NCBI RefSeq assembly: GCF_023715225.1
Contig: NZ_JAMBNS010000002.1
Location: 310,001 to 374,000, forward strand
Length of the DNA stretch: 64,000 nt
From: Robertmurraya korlensis
GTDB taxonomy: Bacteria > Bacillota > Bacilli > Bacillales > Cytobacillaceae
Direction: 5' to 3'
Part shown: piece by piece, positions 52,331 to 62,682 of the stretch
Layout: the number at the start of each line of letters is the position of its first letter
Numbering within the stretch: the first letter of the stretch is position 1
The notes under the pieces: generated by a model
Databases searched by the model: none
The model's input: only the letters and a program-made list of their open reading frames with translations
Told to the model about the DNA's origin: nothing
Translations under genes and position numbers: made by a program

Positions 52331-54198
52331 TATGCCTTCCCCCCCTTATCATCATCGTTTAATAAATCTTCCTTGTGAATATGGAAGCCATGGTCATCTT
52401 TAACAGAACGAACGAACATTGATAATAGAGTAATACCCATCCCTACGATAAGAACCAATACACCCCAATTATAATCTTCACGATAGAGTGCACCAAATGC
52501 GGCCACAAATAATCCAAGTGAAATCATAAAAGGATTAAATGAATTGTTTGGCATATGAATGTCCCCAAGCGGTTCAGCCGGTGTCATACCCTTTTTGCCT
52601 TCCATTTTTTCAATCCATAGTGGATCTAATCCACGAACAAGCGGAAGTTGCTTAAAGTTGTAGAAAGGTGGTGGTGATGGAATTGCCCACTCAAGTGTAC
52701 GCCCATCTTCCCAAGGATCATTTCCAACCTTTTGATTTTTCACGCTTGTGATCACAATGTTAATTAACAGAATTAATGTAGCAATCGCCATAAAGAATGC
52801 ACCAATCGTACTAATTAAGTTCCCAGCATCCAAGCCTTGGTTAGGTAAGAATGTGAAAATACGTCTTGGCATCCCCATTAATCCTAGGAAATGCTGGATA
52901 AAGAATGTTAAGTGGAATCCAATTAAGAATAACCAGAAAGTGATTTTCCCTAATGTTTCATTTAACATGGTTCCAAACATTTTTGGCCAATAGAAATGTG
53001 TTGCTGCTAATAGACCAAATACAACTCCACCAACGATAACATAGTGGAAATGAGCAACTACGAAATATGAATCATGGTATTGGTAATCTGCTGCTGCAGA
53101 AGCAAGCATAACACCAGTTACCCCACCACCTACGAACGATGGAATAAATGCCACAGCATATAGCATCGGTGTAGTAAACTTGATACTTCCTCCCCACATC
53201 GTGAAGAGCCAGTTAAAGATTTTAATACCAGTAGGAACCGCAATTGCCATTGTTGCAACAGCAAAGATTGCATTAGCAATTGGACCTAATCCAGTTGTGA
53301 ACATATGGTGAGCCCATACCATGAATCCTAAGAATCCAATAAGAACAGTAGCGAACACCATCGATGAGTAACCAAACAGACGTTTTCTCGAAAAAGTAGC
53401 AAAAATTTCCGAGAAAATACCGAAAGCCGGTAAGACTAAAATATAAACCTCTGGATGTCCGAAGATCCAGAATAAATGCTCCCAAATGACTGTATTTCCA
53501 CCATTCGCAACATCAAAGAAATTTGAACCGAACATACGGTCAAAAATCAGCAAGAATAGTCCCACAGTAAGTGGAGGAAATGCAAATAGAATAAGTGCTG
53601 ATGCCACGAACGTAGACCATGTAAACAATGGCATTCTCATGTAAGTCATCCCAGGTGCACGCATATTGATAATCGTTACTAGGAAGTTAATCCCCCCCAT
53701 TAACGTCCCTGCACCAGAAATTTGTAATCCTAGTGCATAGAAATCAATCCCGTGTCCTTCAGATGCCATCGATAGAGATGCATATGAAGTCCAACCAGCA
53801 TCTGGTGCCCCTCCTAAAAACCATGATAGGTTTAAGAAAATACCACCAAAAAAGAATAACCAAAAACCAAGTGCATTTACAAATGGAAACGCAACGTCAC
53901 GTGCTCCGATTTGTAGTGGCATAATAGCATTCATAAAACCAAATAACAGTGGCATGGCTGCTAAGAAAATCATTGTAGTTCCATGCATGGTTAGAATTTC
54001 GTTATATAATCCAGCGCTTACAAAATCATTGTTTGGTACTGCAAGCTGGATACGAATAAACATTGCTTCAAGACCACCTAAAACAAAGAATAGTCCACCA
54101 GCAATTAAGTAAAGGATAGCGATCTTCTTATGGTCTACTGTAGTTAAGTAATCCCATACAGTCGCTCCGAACCCCTTTTTTTGAGCATAGGTACTCAC
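52330..54198 (-). CDS. ctaD: Cytochrome c oxidase subunit I
   Basis: 622 residues. Catalytic subunit of a caa3-type (A1 or A2) haem-copper oxidase. About 12-14 membrane segments. Low-spin haem a ligand in LTMHGTTMIF (His near 72), CuB site WEHLFWIFGHPEVYILVLP (the His-Tyr crosslink pair), WAHHMFTTGL, and HDSYFVVAHFHYV with the haem a3 and second haem a ligands. Start GTG at 54198 with GGAGG upstream. Cotranscribed with ctaC, E and F. Confidence 0.97.
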   Translation of the reverse strand: MSTYAQKKGFGATVWDYLTTVDHKKIAILYLIAGGLFFVLGGLEAMFIRIQLAVPNNDFVSAGLYNEILTMHGTTMIFLAAMPLLFGFMNAIMPLQIGARDVAFPFVNALGFWLFFFGGIFLNLSWFLGGAPDAGWTSYASLSMASEGHGIDFYALGLQISGAGTLMGGINFLVTIINMRAPGMTYMRMPLFTWSTFVASALILFAFPPLTVGLFLLIFDRMFGSNFFDVANGGNTVIWEHLFWIFGHPEVYILVLPAFGIFSEIFATFSRKRLFGYSSMVFATVLIGFLGFMVWAHHMFTTGLGPIANAIFAVATMAIAVPTGIKIFNWLFTMWGGSIKFTTPMLYAVAFIPSFVGGGVTGVMLASAAADYQYHDSYFVVAHFHYVIVGGVVFGLLAATHFYWPKMFGTMLNETLGKITFWLFLIGFHLTFFIQHFLGLMGMPRRIFTFLPNQGLDAGNLISTIGAFFMAIATLILLINIVITSVKNQKVGNDPWEDGRTLEWAIPSPPPFYNFKQLPLVRGLDPLWIEKMEGKKGMTPAEPLGDIHMPNNSFNPFMISLGLFVAAFGALYREDYNWGVLVLIVGMGITLLSMFVRSVKDDHGFHIHKEDLLNDDDKGGKA

Positions 54199-54229
54199 AA
54201 TTCTACCTCCCTTTTAACAAAGTCCCCTA

Positions 54230-55300
54230 TTAATCCTGTACCTTTAAGTTCATTAAGTATTCTGCTACAGCATCTAATTCTTCTGGAGTTAATTTGTTGT
54301 ATGCATTTGTCATTTTGTTCCCTGGCTTATATGCTTCAGGATCAGAAATCCAATTTTTAAGCTCTTCTTCTGTATGGTCTAAAACACCTGCAATACGAGA
54401 TCTTTCGCCAAAGTTCGTTAAATTCGGTCCAAGACGAGCGGCTTCTGGAGCACCAGTAGCTGGTGTTACAGCATGACATCCAATACAGCTGTTATTAAAG
54501 ACTTCTTGACCTTGTTGAGCTAAAGGTGTTTCTGCCGTTTCAGGTTCCTTGACAGATTGCATATCAGCAACCCACTGGTCAAACTCATCTGGTGAAATCG
54601 CTTTAACTTTAAAGTCCATTAGAGCATGAGAAGGTCCGCAAAGCTCAGCACATTTCCCGTAAAATAAATCTCCAGCTTCGTTTGCTTTTTGTTCATCGAA
54701 TTGCAAATAAAATCTGTTCACGTTGTCAGTGTTTGTGTCCATTTTCCCACCAACAGCAGGAATCCAGAAAGAGTGTTTTACATCAGATGCCTTTAAGTTA
54801 AAGTACACCTTTTGTCCTGTAGGAACAACTAAGTCCTGACTCGTAATAATTTCTTCATTTGGATACTCAAATTCCCACCAATAAAGGTTAGCACGAACAT
54901 TAATTACTAGTGCATCCGTTTTACCTTCTTCATTTTTCTTATCCATCTCTGATACATCTGCAAACTTAAATGTAGAAGCTACTGTTGGAACAGCAAGAAT
55001 AAGAAGTAGAATAATTGGGATAACAGTCCAAATAATTTCTAGCTTATGACTACCTTCCACTTGTTTAGGGATGGTATTATCCCTGCGGCGGAATTTTACA
55101 ACCACGATCGCGAAGATCAAGGTTACGACGATAATTACCCCTACCATTATCGCCACGGATAACATCATTAAATCAAATTGCTCTTTAGCAACCTCACCGG
55201 CTGGCTGTAGCGTTGACAAGAACGGTTCACCACATCCGGAAAGTAGTAGCGTTATGATTGCAATCATTGAAATCATTCGCCATTTCGCAAGCCTTTTCAT
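54230..55300 (-). CDS. ctaC: Cytochrome c oxidase subunit II with fused cytochrome c domain
   Basis: 356 residues. Lipoprotein signal with lipobox LLLSGC (Cys23), two membrane helices (about 43-65 and 85-105), CuA domain (about 120-240) with DVKHSFWIPAVGGKMD and the CuA ligands CAELCGPSHALM. A C-terminal cytochrome c domain (about 260-356) carries CIGCH and the Met ligand in GNKMTNAYN. This fusion defines a caa3-type oxidase. ATG at 55300, GAGGGG upstream at longer distance. Confidence 0.97.
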   Translation of the reverse strand: MKRLAKWRMISMIAIITLLLSGCGEPFLSTLQPAGEVAKEQFDLMMLSVAIMVGVIIVVTLIFAIVVVKFRRRDNTIPKQVEGSHKLEIIWTVIPIILLLILAVPTVASTFKFADVSEMDKKNEEGKTDALVINVRANLYWWEFEYPNEEIITSQDLVVPTGQKVYFNLKASDVKHSFWIPAVGGKMDTNTDNVNRFYLQFDEQKANEAGDLFYGKCAELCGPSHALMDFKVKAISPDEFDQWVADMQSVKEPETAETPLAQQGQEVFNNSCIGCHAVTPATGAPEAARLGPNLTNFGERSRIAGVLDHTEEELKNWISDPEAYKPGNKMTNAYNKLTPEELDAVAEYLMNLKVQD

Positions 55301-55372
55301 AGCTTAATCAAACCCCTCTTTCGTAAAATATTTCTTCCCTGAAATGTTTGATCAGTAAAAAAATTTATAGAC

Positions 55373-55402
55373 AACCTTTCCCTCAGACAGGAGGGAAAGG
55401 TT
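55373..55402 (-). terminator. Hairpin between ctaB and ctaC
   Basis: Twelve-base stem AACCTTTCCCTC / GAGGGAAAGGTT, loop of 6. On the minus strand the T run comes only after 10 bases (GTCTATAAATTTTTTT). May partly end the ctaB transcript before ctaC. Confidence 0.6.
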
Positions 55403-55419
55403 TTTCTAACAAACATATT

Positions 55420-56352
55420 TTATATTAGTGTGACAATTACCATAGCAACAAAAAGAATAGTCAGATATTGTAGTGAATAGACAAACATGATCTTTGCCCA
55501 TTTCATATCGTCCTTTTTCTTATAGCCATATAACCCAGTAACTAACCATCCAACATTTAATGCAGACGCTAAAATAAGGAATGGTATCCCTAAGCTAGTC
55601 AGTAAGAATGGAAGCGGCAACAACGCTACAATCCATAAAATAATATGCTTCTTTGTCGTTTCGAATCCTTTAACAACTGGTAACATAGGAATGCCAGCAG
55701 CTCTATATTCTTCTACCCTTCTCATCGCTAGTGCATAAAAATGAGGTGGTTGCCATGCAAACATTATTAGGAATAAACTCCATGCCATGATACTCAAATC
55801 TCCATCAACCGCTGACCAACCAATAAGTGGTGGTACGGCACCCGATATACTTCCGATGATGGTATTTGAAACTAGTTGGCGTTTGGACCACATTGTATAA
55901 AGTACAACATAGCTAAACACCCCTACAAGTCCAATAACAACTGCTGTTAATGTTGTTAACGCAAGAAAAATAGTACCTATTGTAATAAGGGTTAGCCCCA
56001 TGATAATTACTTTTCGCGGCTGTATGTTCCCCGTTACTGTTGGTCTATCCTTTGTACGTTCCATTAGAGGATCAATATCTCTATCAATGTAGTTATTTAT
56101 GGCACAGGATCCTGCTATTATGAGCGAAGATCCAATTAACGTATAAAAAACAATATCAAGATTTGATAAAAAGCTTTTCTCTCCAAAGTGAAGCGCTAAC
56201 CAAAGTCCAGTAAAGGTAGTAATTAAGTTGGAGTTTACGATACCAATTTTGATCAAAGCTAGGAAATCCTTCCACGCATTTGTCTTCGGTATCTCAATGC
56301 CGTTATCATCACCGTTTATTGTTGCTTCACTTATTGATCTTGAACCCGCCAT
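55420..56352 (-). CDS. ctaB: Protohaem IX farnesyltransferase (haem O synthase) CtaB
   Basis: 310 residues. Converts haem B to haem O with farnesyl diphosphate. UbiA-type prenyltransferase with nine membrane segments; the two Asp-rich motifs are [19 protein letters not shown] (near 90-108) and the second loop around [19 protein letters not shown]. The start is ATG at 56352 (MAGSRSISE) with AAAGGAGG upstream; the frame extends to 56379 without a site. Divergent from ctaA. Confidence 0.95.
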   Translation of the reverse strand: MAGSRSISEATINGDDNGIEIPKTNAWKDFLALIKIGIVNSNLITTFTGLWLALHFGEKSFLSNLDIVFYTLIGSSLIIAGSCAINNYIDRDIDPLMERTKDRPTVTGNIQPRKVIIMGLTLITIGTIFLALTTLTAVVIGLVGVFSYVVLYTMWSKRQLVSNTIIGSISGAVPPLIGWSAVDGDLSIMAWSLFLIMFAWQPPHFYALAMRRVEEYRAAGIPMLPVVKGFETTKKHIILWIVALLPLPFLLTSLGIPFLILASALNVGWLVTGLYGYKKKDDMKWAKIMFVYSLQYLTILFVAMVIVTLI

Positions 56353-56978
56353 TTCCTCTCCTCCTTTCCCTGTACACAAATCAGGTCACACGACACTACA
56401 ATAACTATAGTACATTATGAGCTTTAATGCTATATTGTAATGAAAAACGACTATCAACGATTTTAGTCAATATTCTGCCAATAGTTTTCATTATCTTAAT
56501 AGTGGAAATAATGTTAAATATTTGTGTAGAAAAATAACATTTCCTCAATCTATTAAATCATACTTCGCTCCATTTTTGTGAACTTTTTTTGAATTATTTT
56601 TGAATTATTTGTGACCTGTTTCATTTAGCAATACAGGTCATTTATTTTGTTAAAATAACATTTTCGCAATCGAATGACTGTGCAATCCCTTTAAAAGAAA
56701 CTCCGATATGTATTACGACTATGTGTAGAATTATAGTTCAAAAACAACCCATGAGTTTCCAATTCGCTTATAGTGTTAAATACTTAATATATATTGTAAA
56801 AACTCGGTAGATTGTGTAGTATCAAAAATGCAGTATGATCATATTAACTTCTATTTTTTTTCCTACTAATTCGTTATGATAAAGATATATTAAAATGTGG
56901 TTATTATTATACTGTTCATTATACATGTCAATAGAAACTTATGACAAATTTGTGAACTTGAATGAGAAGGTGATTTTG
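56353..56978. promoter_or_regulatory. 626-bp divergent control region between ctaB and ctaA
   Basis: No gene fits here. It is very AT-rich. TTTGTGAAC occurs exactly twice (56575-56583 and 56949-56957) and TTTGTGACC once (56608-56616); the ResD box of Bacillus is remembered as TTTGTGAAT-like, and ctaA/ctaB are ResD targets in B. subtilis. A stem GACCTGT / ACAGGTC with T-rich tail lies at 56613-56639. A TTGATA-N17-TATAGC pair on the minus strand (within about 56420-56460) could be the ctaB promoter, but it is weak. Confidence 0.45.
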
Positions 56979-57917
56979 TTGAACAGAGCCTTGAAGTGGT
57001 TTTCTGTCCTTACAACGATTGGTATGTTATTGATTTTATTAGGAGGAGCTCTAGTTACAAAAACAGAGTCTGGAATGGGTTGTGGCCGCTCTTGGCCTTT
57101 ATGTAATGGTCAACTTATTCCAACTGACATATCACTTGAGTTAATTATTGAACTTGCTCACCGTGTTGTTTCAGGCGTTGTCGGATTAATGGTATTGGTG
57201 TTATCCATTGGGTCTTGGAAAACGATTGGTCATATCCGTGAGACAAAATTTTTATCGGCACTATCTTTTTTCTTCCTCGTATTACAAGGATTAATCGGTG
57301 CTGCGGCTGTTGTTTGGGGACAGTCAGATTTTGTACTAGCTTTACATTTTGGAATCTCATTGATTTCATTTGCCGCTGTCTTACTATTAACACTCCTTAT
57401 TTTTGAAATAGACAAGCGTTTTGAAGCTCATAAATTAATCATTGATACACGTTTGCGTAAACATATTATTGGAGTTAGCGTATACAGTTATGTAGTCGTT
57501 TACACTGGCGCTCTAGTAAGGCATGTGAATGCTAGCCTAGTATGTAGAGACTGGCCATTTTGTTTGAATAACGCAATAGGGTTACCCACGAATTTTTATG
57601 AATGGGTACAGATGGGGCACAGATTTGCAGCTGGGTTAATTTTTCTTTGGATTGGATATATTACTCTACTTGCTTATAAACACTATAAACATGAAAAGGT
57701 TATTGTTTGGGGTTGGATGATTGCTTTTATATTAGTATCACTCCAAGTGATGACTGGAGCTTTAATTGTTTTTACCCGACTTAACTTAACGGTCGCTTTA
57801 GCACATGCATTTTTTATCTCTTGCTTATTCGGGGTATTAAGCTATTTTATCCTTCTCGTTACTCGAAGTAAAAAGAATCAGGTTGAGCTTAACAAAAAAA
57901 ATAATCACGCTTTATAA
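56979..57917 (+). CDS. ctaA: Haem A synthase CtaA
   Basis: 312 residues. Oxidises haem O to haem A. Eight membrane segments in two four-helix halves, each with two His: first half [15 protein letters not shown] then ELAHRVVSG and [10 protein letters not shown]; second half [18 protein letters not shown] and [10 protein letters not shown]. The paired Cys of the first loop is kept (CGRSWPLC). Start is TTG at 56979 after AAGGTGA, giving MNRALKWF, close to the B. subtilis N-terminus; upstream in-frame codons back to 56895 have no counterpart. Confidence 0.94.
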   Translation: MNRALKWFSVLTTIGMLLILLGGALVTKTESGMGCGRSWPLCNGQLIPTDISLELIIELAHRVVSGVVGLMVLVLSIGSWKTIGHIRETKFLSALSFFFLVLQGLIGAAAVVWGQSDFVLALHFGISLISFAAVLLLTLLIFEIDKRFEAHKLIIDTRLRKHIIGVSVYSYVVVYTGALVRHVNASLVCRDWPFCLNNAIGLPTNFYEWVQMGHRFAAGLIFLWIGYITLLAYKHYKHEKVIVWGWMIAFILVSLQVMTGALIVFTRLNLTVALAHAFFISCLFGVLSYFILLVTRSKKNQVELNKKNNHAL

Positions 57918-57950
57918 AAAAGGTGTTGCACAAATGTGCAACACCTTTTC
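57917..57950. terminator. Strong bidirectional terminator between ctaA and pycA
   Basis: Stem AAAAGGTGTTGCAC / GTGCAACACCTTTT with AAAT loop; A and T tracts on either side. Confidence 0.93.
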
Positions 57951-57955
57951 TCTGC

Positions 57956-60900
57956 TTATTTCTGTAACTCGATAAGTAGGTCACCTGTTTGAATTGCTTC
58001 TCCATTTGATACATAAATATCTTTAACAAAGCCTGAGAACGGAGCTTGAACTGTCGTTTCCATTTTCATAGCTTCTGTAATCATTAAGTGATCACCTTTT
58101 TCGACCTTTTCGTCTTTAGAGACTAACACTTTAATTACTGTACCTGGCATTGAAGCACCAATATGAGTTTCTCTCTTTGGATCAGCTTTAATCTTAGTGG
58201 CAACAGTGGATTTAATACTTTCGTCCTTAATAACAACCTCTCTCGGCTGTCCATTTAACTCAAAGTACACGATACGAGTTCCATCAGCTTGAGGCTGACC
58301 AATAGAGATAAGCTTCACGATTAATGTTTTACCTGTTTCAATTTCGACTTCAATTTCCTCTCCTAATCTCATGCCGTATAGGAAAGTTGGTGTATCTAAC
58401 ACCGAAATATCGCCAAACTGCTCAACCATAGCCGTATAGTCTTTAAATACCTTTGGATATAACGCATACGCAATGGCATCAAAGCTCGTTACAGGTCTTC
58501 CTAATTCATTGAATAACTTTTCTTTTAAAGCGGTAAAATCAACATCCTCTAATAGTTCTCCAGGCCTTACTGTGATTGCCTCGCGACCTTTTAGGATTAC
58601 TTTTTGAAGTTCTTCTGGGAAACCTCCAACGGGCTGTCCTAAGTATCCTTCAAATAATTCTACAACCGAATTAGGGAAATCGAGACTATTTCCTTTAGAA
58701 AGCACATCCTCTTCCGTCAGCTCGTTTTGAACCATATACAATGCCATATCACCTACGACTTTTGAAGACGGAGTAACTTTAACAATATCACCGAACATAT
58801 GATTTACTCGTGCATACATTTCCTTCACATCTTCCCACTGCTCAGCAAGGCCAACTGCCTTAGCTTGTTGTTGAAGATTGCTATATTGACCACCTGGCAT
58901 TTCGTGCTGATACACTTCTGTATGCGGAGACATCATTCCACTTTCGAAATCGTGGTAGTACTTTCTTACATCTTCCCAGTAGTAAGAAAGCTGTTCTAAC
59001 GCTTTAATATCTACCTTCGGTTTACGATCATTGCCTTCAAGTGCATAGTACAATGTATTAGCACTAGGCTGTGATGTTAATCCAGCCATTGTACTTAATG
59101 CTGTATCTACAATATCTACACCAGCCTCAATGGCTTTTGCATACGTATATATTCCATTTCCACTTGTGTCATGCGTGTGTAGGTGAATCGGAATATCAAT
59201 GGTCGCTTTTAATTCAGAAATTAATTGATATGCAGCTTGTGGCTTTAATAATCCTGCCATATCCTTTATAGCTAAAATATGTGCCCCTTGATTTTGAAGT
59301 TCTTTTGCCAAATCCTTATAGTAGTTTAAGTTATACTTCGGTCTAGATGTATCAAGGATATCTCCTGTATAACAAATGGCTGCTTCAGCTATTTTTCCCG
59401 TATCTCTTACGGCTTGAATAGCTACTTCCATTCCTTTAACCCAGTTCAGACTATCAAAAATACGGAATATGTCGATACCTGCATATGCAGATTTCTCCAC
59501 AAACTCACGAATCACATTGTCTGGATAGTTTTTGTAGCCCACAGCATTGGAAGCTCGAAGTAGCATTTGGAATAATACATTTGGAATCTGCTTTCTTAAA
59601 GTTAAAAGTCTATCCCATGGATCTTCCTTTAAGAAATTATACGCAACATCAAATGTTGCTCCACCCCACATCTCCAAAGAAAACATATCAGGTAGTAATA
59701 GCGATGTTGGTTCTGCAATATGTTTTAAATCTGTCGTACGAACACGAGTAGCAAGTAGCGATTGATGAGCATCTCTGAACGTAGTGTCTGTTAAAAGGAC
59801 CTCTGGCTGTTCCTTTATCCACTTTACTAGCCCCTCTGCTCCTCTTTCGTCAAGAATTTGCTTTGTTCCACTTTGGACACTTAATGAATCTGTTACAGGA
59901 ATTCTTGGCTTATCAAAAACAGGCTTTTTCTTTTTCTCAATTCCTGGGAAACCGTTAATAGTTACATTCCCAATGTAAGAGAGCATTTTCGTTCCTCTGT
60001 CTTTACGTACCGGGAACATAAATAACTCAGGTGAAGAATCGATAAAAGATGTATCGTAATTTCCACTGCGGAAATCTTTATGCTTTACAACATTTTCCAA
60101 GAAAGGGATATTCGTTTTAATTCCACGGATACGGAACTCTTGTAGGTTTCTAACCATTTTTGCACAAGCTTGTTCATACGTTAAGGCATGAGTAGATAGC
60201 TTTACAAGCAAGGAATCATAGTATGGAGTAATAATGGCTCCTTGGAAGCCGTTACCTGCATCTAATCTTACTCCAAAACCACCACCTGAACGGTACGTCA
60301 TTAATCTTCCTGTATCAGGCATGAAATTGTTCAACGGATCTTCCGTCGTGACACGAGATTGAATCGCATACCCCATAATACGAATATCTTCTTGCTTCGG
60401 AATACCTACTGTTTCATCATGGAGTTCATGTCCTTCTGCAACTAAAATTTGTGTTTGGACAATATCAACACCTGTGATCATCTCAGTAATGGTATGCTCA
60501 ACCTGAACGCGTGGGTTTACTTCAATAAAGTAGAATTCATCTCCTGAAACAAGAAATTCTACTGTTCCAGCATTTAAATAATCTACATTTTTCATTAAAT
60601 CAACAGCTGCTAAACAGATTCTATCTCTAAGATCTTCTGAAATAGAGATACATGGTGCAACTTCTACAACCTTTTGATGACGACGTTGTACCGAACAATC
60701 TCTTTCAAACAGATGGACAATATTACCAAACCCATCCCCTATAATTTGAACTTCGATATGCTTTGGCTTTTCAATATACTTTTCAACGTATACCTCATCA
60801 TTTCCAAACGCTGCTTTTGCTTCAGATTTTGCTCTCTCGTAGGCTTCCTTTACTTCCTCTAAGTGCCTAACGATACGCATACCTCTTCCGCCGCCACCGA

Positions 60901-61393
60901 GCGATGCTTTAATGATGATTGGATAGTGATATTCTTTCCCAAAGGAAATAACTTCCTCTAAGCTATTTACAGGACCATCGCTTCCAGGAATGACCGGAAT
61001 CTTTGCAGCTTGGGCTTGTGTTCTAGCTTTTACTTTATCTCCAAACATGTCAAGATGCTTTGATTTTGGACCAATAAAGATGATCCCTTCTTCTTCACAT
61101 CTTCTTGCAAAATGAATGTTTTCAGAAAGAAATCCATATCCTGGGTGAATAGCATCAACATCACTGTGTTTTGCAATGTTAATAATCCCTTCAATGTCTA
61201 AATAAGCATCAATCGGTTTTTTTCCTTCACCAACGAGGTATGCTTCATCGGCTTTATAACGATGATATGCACCAGAATCTTCTTTTGAATATACTGCAAC
61301 TGTTCGTATATTAAGCTCTGTACAAGCTCTAAACACACGTATAGCTATTTCCCCTCGGTTTGCAACTAAAACCTTATTAATCTTTCTTTGCAA
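57956..61393 (-). CDS. pycA: Pyruvate carboxylase
   Basis: 1145 residues. Anaplerotic ATP- and biotin-dependent carboxylation of pyruvate to oxaloacetate. Biotin carboxylase domain about 1-450 (VLVANRGEIAIRVFRACTE, GGGGRGMRIV, ERDCSVQRRHQK, EVNPRVQVEHT), carboxyltransferase barrel about 530-800 (LLTDTTFRDAHQSLLATRVRT, metal-binding HLHTHDTSG), PYC/OADA domain about 820-1000, and biotinyl domain at the end (LMITEAMKMETTVQ, with the biotinyl-Lys). Start is TTG at 61393, six bases after GGGGTG; a GTG at 61402 is inside that site. The -35 of its likely promoter lies within the ftsW terminator. Confidence 0.96.
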   Translation of the reverse strand: MQRKINKVLVANRGEIAIRVFRACTELNIRTVAVYSKEDSGAYHRYKADEAYLVGEGKKPIDAYLDIEGIINIAKHSDVDAIHPGYGFLSENIHFARRCEEEGIIFIGPKSKHLDMFGDKVKARTQAQAAKIPVIPGSDGPVNSLEEVISFGKEYHYPIIIKASLGGGGRGMRIVRHLEEVKEAYERAKSEAKAAFGNDEVYVEKYIEKPKHIEVQIIGDGFGNIVHLFERDCSVQRRHQKVVEVAPCISISEDLRDRICLAAVDLMKNVDYLNAGTVEFLVSGDEFYFIEVNPRVQVEHTITEMITGVDIVQTQILVAEGHELHDETVGIPKQEDIRIMGYAIQSRVTTEDPLNNFMPDTGRLMTYRSGGGFGVRLDAGNGFQGAIITPYYDSLLVKLSTHALTYEQACAKMVRNLQEFRIRGIKTNIPFLENVVKHKDFRSGNYDTSFIDSSPELFMFPVRKDRGTKMLSYIGNVTINGFPGIEKKKKPVFDKPRIPVTDSLSVQSGTKQILDERGAEGLVKWIKEQPEVLLTDTTFRDAHQSLLATRVRTTDLKHIAEPTSLLLPDMFSLEMWGGATFDVAYNFLKEDPWDRLLTLRKQIPNVLFQMLLRASNAVGYKNYPDNVIREFVEKSAYAGIDIFRIFDSLNWVKGMEVAIQAVRDTGKIAEAAICYTGDILDTSRPKYNLNYYKDLAKELQNQGAHILAIKDMAGLLKPQAAYQLISELKATIDIPIHLHTHDTSGNGIYTYAKAIEAGVDIVDTALSTMAGLTSQPSANTLYYALEGNDRKPKVDIKALEQLSYYWEDVRKYYHDFESGMMSPHTEVYQHEMPGGQYSNLQQQAKAVGLAEQWEDVKEMYARVNHMFGDIVKVTPSSKVVGDMALYMVQNELTEEDVLSKGNSLDFPNSVVELFEGYLGQPVGGFPEELQKVILKGREAITVRPGELLEDVDFTALKEKLFNELGRPVTSFDAIAYALYPKVFKDYTAMVEQFGDISVLDTPTFLYGMRLGEEIEVEIETGKTLIVKLISIGQPQADGTRIVYFELNGQPREVVIKDESIKSTVATKIKADPKRETHIGASMPGTVIKVLVSKDEKVEKGDHLMITEAMKMETTVQAPFSGFVKDIYVSNGEAIQTGDLLIELQK

Positions 61394-61425
61394 GAAAAAC
61401 ACCCCATTCTGTATATTTATACTAT

Positions 61426-61453
61426 ATTGTATTTATAAAAAGCGCTTGGTCAA
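61426..61453 (-). promoter_or_regulatory. Sigma-A type promoter of pycA
   Basis: Minus strand TTGACC (61448-61453), 16-bp spacer, TACAAT (61426-61431); five of six in each hexamer. The -35 is part of the ftsW terminator hairpin. Predicted start about 61419, some 25 bases before the TTG codon. Confidence 0.6.
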
Positions 61454-61470
61454 GAAACCAAGAGCGCTTA
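61436..61470 (-). terminator. Terminator of ftsW
   Basis: Minus strand AAGCG(CT)CTTGG / CCAAGCGCTT with a 2-base bulge and 8-base loop, then TTTTT. Overlaps the pycA promoter. Confidence 0.78.
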
Positions 61471-62682
61471 TTTTTTTATTTGAACGCCTTCAAAACGGTT
61501 ATTAGGTGGAATTGTTTCTACTTTCTTATCATTCGTTTCCTTAAACTTTTTCTCATAATTAACGAACATAGAAACATTCACTAAGATGCCCATAGAAATG
61601 GAGAGTTGCAAAATAGATGAACCTCCATAACTAATAAATGGCAATGGAACTCCGGTTAACGGAATGACTCCTGAAACACCTGCTAAGTTTACAAATGATT
61701 GTATACCTACCATCCCCGAGATACCGATTGCTAGCAAACTACCAAAAGCATCCTTTCCTTTTAAACCAATGTAAATTCCTTTTAGAACGATAAAACCTAT
61801 GCCGAACAATACAAAGGCAACTCCAAAGATTCCAAGTTCCTCAGATATTACAGCCATTATAAAGTCGGTATGTGGCTCAGGTAAATACCCTAATTTTTGG
61901 ACACTTTGTCCCAATCCTAGACCTTTAATTCCACCTGCTCCTAAAGCAAGGAAGGAATTAACCATATGATAACCTTCTTTTTGGGCTATCTCTTCAGCAA
62001 ATGGATTAATAAATGCTTCAAACCTTCCGACACGAACAGAGGAGAAAATTTTATCCTTAAATAATATAAGCAGTGGGATAGAAGGTATCGCACCCAACAT
62101 AACTAATTTGCCTATATTTTTCAAATTCATTCCAGACGAAAGGATGATCACACCTGAAATAGCTACTATTAGTGCAGCTGTTCCAAAGTCAGGCTGAAGC
62201 GCAATTAAAAAACAAGAAATGATGATAAAAGCAAGTGGTGGGAGTACACCATGATTAAACTGATTAATATAGGATTGTTTCTTTGCATACACGGCCGATA
62301 AGTATACTATAGCACTTACCTTTACAAATTCAGATGGTTGAAGGCTTAATGGACCTATCTTATACCAACTTTGAGCATTTCCCGCGGAATGACCGAATGG
62401 AAAGATGAAAATGAGCAATGCAAAAGAAAATAACACAACGGGAATTAAAAAACGATTACTAAGCATGATTTTGTAAGGAAAAACAGAAAAGAAAAGAAAT
62501 AAAACTGCACCAACAATTAAAAATAGTTTTTGACGATCATAAAAATGATCACTTTCATATCCATACCTTTGAATAGCTGTTACCATACTAGAGCTATAAA
62601 TCATAACTAGTCCAAATATTGATAACAATACCACAACTAGGATTAACGAATAATCATAAGATTTTAATATTTTTTTAAACAT
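61468..62682 (-). CDS. ftsW: Cell division glycosyltransferase FtsW (SEDS)
   Basis: 404 residues. SEDS polymerase that works with PBP2B at the septum. Ten membrane segments; AQSWYKIGPLSLQPSEFVK, QPDFGTA, LGLGQSVQKLGYLPEPHTDF, EELGIFGV and PLPFISYGGSSIL are the family marks, parallel to those of spoVE but about 30 percent different at key loops. A charged C-terminal tail (~30 residues) follows. ATG at 62682. Located upstream of pycA as in B. subtilis. Confidence 0.95.
   Translation of the reverse strand: MFKKILKSYDYSLILVVVLLSIFGLVMIYSSSMVTAIQRYGYESDHFYDRQKLFLIVGAVLFLFFSVFPYKIMLSNRFLIPVVLFSFALLIFIFPFGHSAGNAQSWYKIGPLSLQPSEFVKVSAIVYLSAVYAKKQSYINQFNHGVLPPLAFIIISCFLIALQPDFGTAALIVAISGVIILSSGMNLKNIGKLVMLGAIPSIPLLILFKDKIFSSVRVGRFEAFINPFAEEIAQKEGYHMVNSFLALGAGGIKGLGLGQSVQKLGYLPEPHTDFIMAVISEELGIFGVAFVLFGIGFIVLKGIYIGLKGKDAFGSLLAIGISGMVGIQSFVNLAGVSGVIPLTGVPLPFISYGGSSILQLSISMGILVNVSMFVNYEKKFKETNDKKVETIPPNNRFEGVQIKK

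Noticed and set aside
59485-59765. Two plus-strand open frames antisense to pycA
   Set aside because: Fully inside the carboxyltransferase domain of pycA, without ribosome binding sites.
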